In this document: one piece after another, positions 1 through 5,594 of the stretch | How positions within the stretch are numbered: the stretch's first letter is position 1 | Layout: the number at the start of each line of letters is the position of its first letter | Assembly (NCBI GenBank): GCA_003564775.1 | Contig: PXEI01000189.1 | Location: 1-5,770, forward strand | From: Spirochaetaceae bacterium | GTDB taxonomy: Bacteria; Spirochaetota; Spirochaetia; DSM-27196; SLAA01 | Length of the DNA stretch: 5,770 nucleotides | Reading direction: 5' to 3' | Notes under the pieces: generated by a model | Seen by the model: only the letters and a program-made list of their open reading frames with translations | Told to the model about the DNA's origin: nothing | Databases searched by the model: none | Position numbers and translations under genes: made by a program

Positions 1-306
1 AGTGGTGAGGAAATATTCTTTGCGGCACCACACTTCACCATGAGACAAAACGGTTCGGAAATGAGCGGGGCTTTTGCTCTTTACGAGCTGGGCACACCGG
101 TCTTGCAGTTGCAGATGATTAACCGAAACGGTCTGGTAACAAACCGCGAGACCTATCGTTTTGAGTTTGACGAAACCCGCAGCGAGGACCGAACTATTCG
201 ACGCATTGAGCTTACTCCGGCACGGCTGAAGGTGGATGGTCTGGTATCGTTAGAGAGTGGCACCCGCAGGTTTGAGCAGATAGAAATCCACGATAACGAG
301 GAGTGA
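1..306 (+). CDS. 3' end of an unrecognised protein gene (partial)
   Basis: The frame is open from the first base of the window to a TGA at 304-306, so this is the C-terminal 101 residues of a protein that starts to the left. An internal ATG at position 40 has no convincing ribosome binding site, and the reading frame continues upstream of it, so I do not take it as the start. The visible part alternates hydrophobic and polar residues (YRFEFDE, IRRIELTPARLKVDGLVSLE, RFEQIEIHD), which suggests a beta-rich fold. It has no cysteine, no membrane segment, and a charged end (HDNEE). This pattern would suit the C-terminal domain of a secreted or surface beta protein, but that is inference and I do not recognise the family. 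It is the only gene on the plus strand and converges on the SPOR gene, so it belongs to a different transcript from the rest. Confidence 0.7.
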   Translation, partial: SGEEIFFAAPHFTMRQNGSEMSGAFALYELGTPVLQLQMINRNGLVTNRETYRFEFDETRSEDRTIRRIELTPARLKVDGLVSLESGTRRFEQIEIHDNEE

Positions 307-307
307 G

Positions 308-347
308 GCTTCGGTAGCTGCCACGAAGCTTGGGTAGCTACCACGCG
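308..347. repeat. 20-bp tandem repeat with hairpin potential in the convergent gap
   Basis: Two adjacent 20-bp units, 308-327 and 328-347, match at 16 of 20 positions. Their core, GGTAGCTGCCACG (313-325) and GGTAGCTACCACG (333-345), differs at one base. Because the core is nearly self-complementary, the first copy (313-322) can pair with the second (333-342) as a 10-bp stem with one G-T wobble and a 10-base loop. A competing shorter stem pairs GCTTCG (308-313) with CGAAGC (324-329). The element lies between the convergent stops at 306 and 363, where a bidirectional terminator would be expected. There is no T-run after the stem on either strand, so a canonical intrinsic terminator is not shown. 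It may instead stabilise a 3' end or be a remnant of a dispersed repeat. Confidence 0.6.
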
Positions 348-362
348 GTCGCTGACACCTGG

Positions 363-1601
363 TTACTCAAACAAGAGAAAACCCTCAAAGCCGCCTTCTT
401 TCAGCCGTACCAATAACTCCTGAGGGTCACCGCCATCTAGCGGGATGTACACCTGATAAAACTCATTTTCGCCAACCGTCCGGCTGCGTTGACGGGCCTG
501 AAAGCTCCGGTCTTGAAGATCTCGTACCATGTACTGTGCGTTTTCGGGGTCGCGAAACGAGCCAGTCTGGACCGCGTACACCGTTCGTGCCGCGGTAACG
601 CCGCGCGCTGGAGGATCAGCTGCTGGTGCCTCTGGTGATGACCTGTCGCGACTGGGGGTTTCGGCTGCTGGTACCTCTCGGGAGGTTTCTGGGTCTGGCT
701 CACGACGGGTGGCAATTTCCGGGCTACCACCGGAAAGAAGCCGTGAGGGACTGGGGAAATACTCAACCAAGTTGGCGCCGACCACTCCGGCTGTGCCGCC
801 TTCGCGGTAGCGTGCCGCTAAACGTCGCTCTGGGCTGTCGGGGTATTCCGCCACCAGCGCAGTGTAGCTTGTCTCCAGCAGCTCGCCCTTCTCCTGCTCT
901 GCAGCCAGCTCTATAAGGCGTAGCAACAGAGCTGGTGTAGCTTTGGGGGCTGTCTCGGCTACTGCGGATTCTATCAGCGTAGTAGCCTCATCGGCACGGT
1001 CAAGTGCGGCTAAGGCCGAACTTTGGGTCAACAGGCTCCGCTCCCAACTGCGGAACTCGGAGTTAACACCAATCGAAACGGTTCTTTCCTCGCGTGTGGC
1101 AGACGGGCTACCTAAGAGTTCCGTTGCCCGTCGAGATGTCGTGAGCGCTTCTTCAAGTTCTCCTAACTCTAGCTGTAACGCTGCGAGCGCAGTCAAGGCC
1201 CGTGCTCTAACCGGTGTGTCGGCCTCGGCAGCCGTGCTGAAGTACTCGCGTGCACTGGCAAGGTTGGATTGAATTTGCGCAAAACGTCCGAGAAGAAGGT
1301 CAAGTTCTGCCCGTTCACTCGATTGGCGAATGCGATGGCGGTGCTTCAAGATTATCTCTGTGGCCAGACGTGGACTGTCCGCCAAAAGTGCGGTTTCGGT
1401 TAGGCGCTCAAAGAACTGCGGGTGTTCCGGTTGGCGCTCCAGGCGTTGAAGTGAGTCGGCGAAACTTAACTCGTTGGAGTTTGATTGTGCCGAAAGCGTG
1501 AATGCGGCCCCGGTCAAGATCAAAGCGAATGCTGTAAGGCGTACGAACCGGATCCTGGTACTAATGCGGGAGTGTGGGTAGACTACTGTCGGTTGGTACA
1601 T
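363..1601 (-). CDS. Secreted TPR-like protein with C-terminal SPOR domain
   Basis: This 412-residue protein is probably exported and binds peptidoglycan. Residues 1-22 form an unusually long, basic n-region, 23-37 are hydrophobic (LTAFALILTGAAF), and a likely signal peptidase I site follows LSA near residue 38. No cysteine was seen, so it is not a lipoprotein. Residues about 60-265 are alpha-helical and alanine/leucine rich with TPR-like periodicity, for example LAALQLELGELEEAL near 139-153 and a closing AEYPDSPERR near 251-260. Residues about 286-338 are a Pro/Ser/Glu-rich linker. Residues 339-412 match a SPOR domain (YAVQTGSF, then NAQYMVRDLQ, FYQVYIP and a final GFEGFLLF). SPOR domains in characterised proteins bind glycan strands lacking stem peptides, often at division sites. 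The ATG at 1601 is the only credible start. It lies inside the end of the LapA gene, five bases after GGAAAAGG. Partner and exact role are unknown. Confidence 0.88.
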   Translation of the reverse strand: MYQPTVVYPHSRISTRIRFVRLTAFALILTGAAFTLSAQSNSNELSFADSLQRLERQPEHPQFFERLTETALLADSPRLATEIILKHRHRIRQSSERAELDLLLGRFAQIQSNLASAREYFSTAAEADTPVRARALTALAALQLELGELEEALTTSRRATELLGSPSATREERTVSIGVNSEFRSWERSLLTQSSALAALDRADEATTLIESAVAETAPKATPALLLRLIELAAEQEKGELLETSYTALVAEYPDSPERRLAARYREGGTAGVVGANLVEYFPSPSRLLSGGSPEIATRREPDPETSREVPAAETPSRDRSSPEAPAADPPARGVTAARTVYAVQTGSFRDPENAQYMVRDLQDRSFQARQRSRTVGENEFYQVYIPLDGGDPQELLVRLKEGGFEGFLLFE

Positions 1602-1857
1602 GCGGGCCTTTTCCTTTCCTCTTGTTCTCTTTCTTCAGTTTCGGAGGACGAGCCCTCTTGCTCAAGTATTTGCGAAAACTAAACGGCAGAGTGACTGCCG
1701 CTCCGCCAAAAAAAGCAATAGCGAGGCTGAGAAACACCGGAACATCTTCAAAGGTGTGAAAACCAAAGGAAATATCCGAGGAGTTGTCCAGATTGAATCC
1801 GGCAAAAAACACTACCAACCCCATGAGAAGAAGAAAGAAAATTAGTTTCCAAGGCAT
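1561..1857 (-). CDS. LapA-domain (DUF1049-type) small inner-membrane protein
   Basis: The product is 98 residues with two membrane segments, about 4-22 (LIFFLLLMGLVVFFAGF) and about 39-62 (VPVFLSLAIAFFGGAAVTLPF). They flank a short loop containing NLDNSSDISFGF, followed by a strongly basic cytoplasmic-looking tail (RKYLSKRARPPKLKKENKRK). Two helices around a loop with an Asn near the end of the first helix are the layout of the LapA domain; in E. coli LapA works in regulation of lipopolysaccharide assembly. The role in this organism is unknown and need not involve LPS, which many spirochaetes lack. The start at 1857 is chosen because AGGAG (1865-1869) lies seven bases upstream; the longer GTG start at 1872 would sit beside that ribosome binding site. 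The last 41 bases overlap the SPOR gene in another frame. Confidence 0.8.
   Translation of the reverse strand: MPWKLIFFLLLMGLVVFFAGFNLDNSSDISFGFHTFEDVPVFLSLAIAFFGGAAVTLPFSFRKYLSKRARPPKLKKENKRKGKGPHVPTDSSLPTLPH
1607..1614 (-). promoter_or_regulatory. Ribosome binding site of the SPOR gene, inside lapA
   Basis: Read on the minus strand, GGAAAAGG ends five bases before the ATG at 1601, within a longer purine run. The same bases are codons for the Lys/Arg/Gly-rich tail of the LapA-like protein, so this stretch probably carries both a protein sequence and an initiation signal. The match to an ideal AGGAGG is imperfect. Confidence 0.5.
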
Positions 1858-1925
1858 GTCGATACTCCTCACTTAGCGCTCTTAACGCCGGACTCTTTTA
1901 TTTCGACTCTTGCATGTAGAACTTC
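1858..1925 (-). other. 68-bp gap between the small membrane protein gene and lapA
   Basis: This is the longest gap in the minus-strand series. It holds the lapA ribosome binding site (AGGAG, 1865-1869, seven bases from the ATG) and a 7-bp direct repeat, GACTCTT at 1891-1897 and 1905-1911 on the plus strand. I see no convincing promoter hexamers or terminator hairpin, so I treat it as read-through within an operon. Confidence 0.45.
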
Positions 1926-2297
1926 TTACAATCGCTTTCGGCGGCGAGCCCCACGGATGAAGCGAAAGACCTCTACACCGCCATAGACGGCCAGGCTGAA
2001 TCCACCAAGTCCCATAAAGAACGATGCAATACCGCCAACAACTGGAAGCGATGCAAGAATCGTCAGTGCACCCGCGGCAGTGCTCACAAGGCCTCCAACG
2101 CGATCGTCGGTCGTGTCGGCTTTTGCACTGACGGTACTTCCAAAAACGACGAGTGCACCACCAACGACTATTCCAAAAATGCCGCCGAATCCACGTAAAA
2201 GGAGTAATGCTCCACCAACTACGAGGGCGGCAACTCCTTTTGTTCCCGACTTGACCAAGTCGTGAGTTGATGGAGTGGTGGGAATTAAGTCGTTCAT
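1926..2297 (-). CDS. Small glycine-rich multi-pass membrane protein, unknown function
   Basis: I do not recognise this 123-residue protein. After a polar N-terminus (1-20) it has a hydrophobic stretch at about 21-53 with small-residue packing motifs (VVGGALLLL, GIVVGGALVVFG), likely a tight helical hairpin. A polar loop follows (KADTTDDR, 59-66), then a second hydrophobic stretch at about 69-110 (ILASLPVVGGIASFFMGLGGF), likely another hairpin. The tail RGARRRKRL is basic and probably cytoplasmic, which with four helices would place both ends inside. No cysteine, catalytic motif or signal peptide is seen. The start is well supported: GGAG (2305-2308) lies seven bases upstream, and the ATG overlaps the stop of the LCP gene as ATGA (2294-2297), so translation is probably coupled. 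That suggests a partner or accessory of the LCP protein, which is inference. Confidence 0.8.
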   Translation of the reverse strand: MNDLIPTTPSTHDLVKSGTKGVAALVVGGALLLLRGFGGIFGIVVGGALVVFGSTVSAKADTTDDRVGGLVSTAAGALTILASLPVVGGIASFFMGLGGFSLAVYGGVEVFRFIRGARRRKRL

Positions 2298-4300
2298 GAT
2301 CGATCTCCGAGTATGATTGACTGTACGTAGGTGCGAACTTCGTTCCAGTCGTCATTAATCGGTAGGAGGATCCACGCACCTTTGTCAAAGTCCTCGTCTA
2401 CCTCAGCATCGGGCGCCTTACCCTGAAAATACAGATTGGAGTATGTGTGGTAAAGAACATTCGAGGTGTCAAGCCCATCACGGCGTTCAAAACTATAGTC
2501 CCGGTAACGCAACAGATAGTTCACCGCAGCGATAGGGCTCAGGCTGCTATCAAGGTGTCTGAATACGGAGCGGGCAGCCTGTTGCAACTGATTGGGCGAC
2601 ATCGCGCGCATTCCATCAAGCACTCCTTCTACAATCTGTTGCTGCCGAAGGGACCTTTCAAAGTCTGAACTGGTGCCGCGCGAACGAGCGACGCGCAGGG
2701 CCTCTATCCCGCTTAGCTCCTGGGGCCCGGCATCATATGCAAGCGTTGTCCAAACGCCGTTGTCGCGCACGACGAAGTTATGGTCGCGTAACGGTTCGTT
2801 AAGCTCGATAGTAACTCCACCTACCGCATCTACCACGTCGATAAAGGCGTACATATCCACCATGATGTAGTCGTCTATGGGTATACCGGTGACCTCGTGC
2901 AACTCACGCATAAGACGATCTACGCCAAAAACCTGATACACCGTGTTTACCCGACGACCACGGTAGAAGAGGTCTCGGGGAATACTGAGAATGCTGATGC
3001 TTTGGGTGCGAGGGTTTGCGTGGGCAAGCATAACCACGTCCGCAATCCGTTCATGGACACCAATGAGCAGGAAGGTTCGTGAGCCGTCTGACACGGCAAT
3101 GTCCGGCTGGTTAATCGTGCGGGACCGTGAGCTCAGGAGGTGATCTTGCAGTTCCGGCAAAGGCCCAAGTGGGACATCCTCGGCGTCAAACAGGCGAAGG
3201 GTTGCATCGTCTCGATGGAGACCCAGTGCACCGATACTGCGGTCGCTGGTCAGGTCAACGACATCAAAAAGGTAGTGGCGTTGGGTTGTGCGTGGGGTGG
3301 CGTCGATCTGTATACCGTTTTTTTGGAGTTCTTCCACCAGGCTGGGGTCGGACAAGAGCTCGATAATCCTGTCACGTTGAGCTGACACTTCACGATCAAT
3401 ACGTGAGCGGTTGTCCAGTTCGAGTATGTACTGTGGGAGTTGCTCTGACAGGTCGGCGATGCTTATGGCGCCGGAGTTAAAGCCGCGCACAGTACCTTCG
3501 TCGTGCGATAAGCGAAGCGTGCGTAGTGTCTCGCCGTAGTTATTGCGCAGTTCTAGCTCGGTGCTGTGTTCGCCTTGCTCTACGCGAGCCGATATTCTGC
3601 GTTGTTGGAGTGCCTCACGCACCTGCGGTTGGTTTGGAAGTCCGGCAAACTCCTGTTGGGCGCGGTTGAGCCTCTGCAGATGGGTCTCGATCTCGGCGAT
3701 GCGGCCTTCAAGATAAGAACGAAACGAGGCGTCTGGTTGCGAAAAACTCCTGCTGTTGCCGGTCGTTGCGGACACCACAACTTCATCTTCGGAGGCTTGG
3801 AGCCGAAAGAAACGCGTCCCGCTTTGGGTTAGTTCACCCTCGGTGGTACTGCGTTCGGCATAAGCAAGGCCAAGAGCGTTCAGTGTCTCTGAAAAGCTTG
3901 GGCTCGTAATGAAACTTGACAAAAACTCACGAGAAACTTCGCGCCGGTGATGCTGGACAAGCCCTTGTAGTGCTTCAGTAATGGGGTGTGGTGAGCTGGT
4001 TTGCGACTCTGCCCGGCGCGCAAGATCATTGAGTGCGGAGGACCTTACTGGTGGGAGTCCCAGGAGTTCCCGCACCTCGTTGCTTTGCTCGTTACTGCTG
4101 TGGAGCGTCCGCACCACGGCTTCGAGCATCTCTGCATTGCTGCGAATCTCCTCGGTCAAGGAGTTTTCACGTTGTCTCCGCGCCTGATCGAGTCCGTCTA
4201 AGCGAGCAAGGATAAAGGCGGCGCCAGCGACCAGCACCAGAAGCTGGAGCACAAGGACGGCGAGCAAGAGAACGGTAGTACGAGAAAAACGTTTGCTCAT
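2294..4300 (-). CDS. LCP-family (LytR-CpsA-Psr) membrane-anchored protein
   Basis: From the ATG at 4300 this is a 668-residue single-pass membrane protein with a short basic N-terminus and a helix at about 8-32, leaving the rest outside the inner membrane. Residues about 40-75 and later linkers look coiled-coil. Residues about 129-392 seem to hold three degenerate copies of one module. The LCP domain spans about 408-565: FLLIG (410-414), Asp421, SIPRD (439-443), VDAVGGV (490-496), ARSR (538-541), Asp546, Arg549 and RQQQ (552-555). A C-terminal part ends in WILLP and a WNEV-type helix. Characterised LCP enzymes transfer lipid-linked glycopolymers onto peptidoglycan or proteins; the older name, transcriptional attenuator, is misleading. 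The acceptor and donor here are unknown. The usual GxDxR motif reads GVHER, lacking its Asp. It is longer than many LCP proteins because of the inserted periplasmic region. The gene follows the transformylase gene after 46 bp and overlaps the next gene by 4 nt. Confidence 0.9.
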   Translation of the reverse strand: MSKRFSRTTVLLLAVLVLQLLVLVAGAAFILARLDGLDQARRQRENSLTEEIRSNAEMLEAVVRTLHSSNEQSNEVRELLGLPPVRSSALNDLARRAESQTSSPHPITEALQGLVQHHRREVSREFLSSFITSPSFSETLNALGLAYAERSTTEGELTQSGTRFFRLQASEDEVVVSATTGNSRSFSQPDASFRSYLEGRIAEIETHLQRLNRAQQEFAGLPNQPQVREALQQRRISARVEQGEHSTELELRNNYGETLRTLRLSHDEGTVRGFNSGAISIADLSEQLPQYILELDNRSRIDREVSAQRDRIIELLSDPSLVEELQKNGIQIDATPRTTQRHYLFDVVDLTSDRSIGALGLHRDDATLRLFDAEDVPLGPLPELQDHLLSSRSRTINQPDIAVSDGSRTFLLIGVHERIADVVMLAHANPRTQSISILSIPRDLFYRGRRVNTVYQVFGVDRLMRELHEVTGIPIDDYIMVDMYAFIDVVDAVGGVTIELNEPLRDHNFVVRDNGVWTTLAYDAGPQELSGIEALRVARSRGTSSDFERSLRQQQIVEGVLDGMRAMSPNQLQQAARSVFRHLDSSLSPIAAVNYLLRYRDYSFERRDGLDTSNVLYHTYSNLYFQGKAPDAEVDEDFDKGAWILLPINDDWNEVRTYVQSIILGDRS

Positions 4301-4311
4301 ATCAAATAAAT

Positions 4312-4317
4312 CCACCT
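4312..4317 (-). promoter_or_regulatory. Ribosome binding site deciding the LCP start
   Basis: AGGTGG on the minus strand lies 11 bases before the ATG at 4300, a slightly long spacing. An in-frame GTG at 4315 falls inside this motif, so a start there would use up its own ribosome binding site. I therefore choose the ATG, which also gives a more typical short basic N-terminus (MSKRFSR) before the membrane helix. Confidence 0.6.
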
Positions 4318-4334
4318 GATGAAAGTATCGTTAG

Positions 4335-4364
4335 GGAAACTACGCCCTAGTGACGGAAACTACG
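4335..4364. repeat. 10-bp direct repeat across the end of the transformylase gene
   Basis: GGAAACTACG occurs at 4335-4344 and again at 4355-4364 on the plus strand, exactly 20 bp apart. On the minus strand the first-read copy encodes Arg-Ser-Phe near the C-terminus of the transformylase; the second falls just after its TAG stop. It looks like a small tandem duplication with a diverged spacer. No hairpin or function is evident. Confidence 0.5.
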
Positions 4365-5594
4365 TTGGCCGGTAAACACCATTGTTGCGTTGTATTCATT
4401 GCAGGCTTCAATACTCTCGTAGTCACGCAGGGAACCGCCTGGCTGAACTACAGCCGTTACTCCTTCCCTGAGGCCCACCTCAATACCGTCCCGGAACGGA
4501 AAGAATGCGTCTGAAACCATGACTGCACCACGCAGGCCGCCGTTGTTTTCCGTATTGAGGCGATCCACTTCCGCGCGCTCATTCGGATCCTGGAGCTCAC
4601 TGAGCGGTTTCCCAAAAAGTGTACGAGCGAGCCGTTCGGCGTTGCGCTTATAGGCCTTGTCTCGTGCGATCTCGGCCACGCCAACGCGGTCTTGCTCGCC
4701 GGTCCCTATACCTACCGTCACGCCGTCCTTCACGTAGAGTACCGAGTTACTCGTTACACCTGACTCGACAAGCCAGCCGAAAAGCAGGTCTTTGTACTCC
4801 TGCTCGGTTGGTGTGCGCTGGACCTCATAGGTTTTACCTTGAAACTCACAGCGCGCGGGCAAAAAGTGCTCGGCCGCTGTCACCGACGAAACATAACTCC
4901 ATTGGAGTACCATTCCGCCGTCCATAAGGCTTTTTGCGTCCAGAACCCGCCGGGGCATCCAGTCGGCGAGGCGGCCCATGTTTGCTACTCGGAGCACCCG
5001 TAGGTTCTTGCGTTGTGCAAGAATCTCCAGAACCCCAGGTGCGTAGTCCGGCGCTACTACAACCTCTGAGTAGGACTCCATAAGCGCCTCGGCGCTTGCC
5101 TGGTCGAGCTCCCTGTTCACCGCCACCGTGCCGCCAAAGGCAGCAACTGCGTCGGCCAAATAGGCCTTTCGATACGCGCTTTCAAGGGTATCTGAGACTG
5201 CAACACCACAGGGATTGTTATGCTTAACAATTACCACGGCTGGCTCGGCCTGCAGGTAGCGCAGGATGCCAAGCGCGCTGTCTGCGTCGGTAATGTTGAT
5301 CTTTCCCGGATGCTTTCCAGACTGCAGCAGTTCAACATCGGAAACCAGGTGGTTTCCGTCACTTAAGCACTCAACCTCACCTAAACAGAGATTACCGTTG
5401 ACGAGCTTGTACAAAGCTGCGGGCTGATCCGGGTTCTCACCGTAACGGAGGCCTTTACGTTCACCGTCAATGTTCCATTCGACCTTCTCGTAGATCAAAG
5501 TCTGGCGTTCGGCCCCGTCGATAAAGGATAGTTCCATCTGTCCCGGGAAACTATCCGGAAGTATTCGGCTATATGCGGAACGTAAGTCGGACAT
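4347..5594 (-). CDS. purH: AICAR transformylase (stand-alone PurH C-terminal domain)
   Basis: The 415-residue cytosolic product should transfer a formyl group from 10-formyltetrahydrofolate to AICAR, making FAICAR in de novo purine synthesis. Family landmarks in order: LRYGENPDQPAALY (49-62), VKHNNPCGVAV (123-133) with the catalytic Lys124-His125 pair, AFGG (152-155), TEQE (263-266), SNSVLYVKDG then GIGTGEQDRV (282-304), SDAFFPFRDG (361-370), PGGSLRD (385-391) and the terminal FRH. The IMP cyclohydrolase domain, normally fused at the N-terminus (E. coli PurH is 529 residues), is absent and encoded by the gene just upstream. Two departures from E. coli-type PurH: the usual LSYNN segment is replaced by SGKHPGKINITDAD (92-105), and about 32 extra residues lie near 315-355. 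The start is the ATG at 5594, five bases from GAGGAG; a GTG one codon earlier is too close to that site. The symbol is used because this is the transformylase half of PurH. Confidence 0.95.
   Translation of the reverse strand: MSDLRSAYSRILPDSFPGQMELSFIDGAERQTLIYEKVEWNIDGERKGLRYGENPDQPAALYKLVNGNLCLGEVECLSDGNHLVSDVELLQSGKHPGKINITDADSALGILRYLQAEPAVVIVKHNNPCGVAVSDTLESAYRKAYLADAVAAFGGTVAVNRELDQASAEALMESYSEVVVAPDYAPGVLEILAQRKNLRVLRVANMGRLADWMPRRVLDAKSLMDGGMVLQWSYVSSVTAAEHFLPARCEFQGKTYEVQRTPTEQEYKDLLFGWLVESGVTSNSVLYVKDGVTVGIGTGEQDRVGVAEIARDKAYKRNAERLARTLFGKPLSELQDPNERAEVDRLNTENNGGLRGAVMVSDAFFPFRDGIEVGLREGVTAVVQPGGSLRDYESIEACNEYNATMVFTGQRSFRH

Noticed and set aside
529..916. Plus-strand open frames opposite the SPOR gene
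   Set aside because: They mirror the Pro/Ser/Glu-rich linker of the real protein in antisense and show no domain or initiation signal.
1858..1872. GTG start at 1872 giving a five-residue longer LapA protein
   Set aside because: It overlaps the region of the AGGAG motif that sits seven bases from the ATG at 1857, and family members begin with the MPWK-like sequence as far as I recall.
1873..1925. Possible promoter for lapA in the 68-bp gap
   Set aside because: The AT-rich stretch has no pair of recognisable -35 and -10 hexamers at suitable spacing, so a promoter cannot be supported.
1882..2388. A minus-strand 168-codon open frame rich in Trp, Cys and Arg
   Set aside because: It overlaps the end of the LCP gene and all of the small membrane protein gene in another frame; its composition is typical of out-of-frame translation.
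2420..2440. SNLYFQG in the LCP protein, almost identical to the TEV protease site ENLYFQG
   Set aside because: It lies in the natural reading frame within a typical LCP C-terminal region, with no vector or tag sequence nearby. The first position is Ser, not Glu. I take it as coincidence, not an engineered site.
3127..3385. Plus-strand open frames opposite the LCP gene (also near 2592-2870 and 3566-3832)
   Set aside because: They lie antisense to a gene with clear family motifs, have Arg/Gly/Ser/Cys-heavy low-complexity translations, and lack ribosome binding sites; they are shadows of the real gene.
4301..4315. GTG start at 4315 giving a five-residue longer LCP protein
   Set aside because: The GTG is part of the AGGTGG motif that best serves as ribosome binding site for the ATG at 4300, and nothing suitable lies upstream of it.
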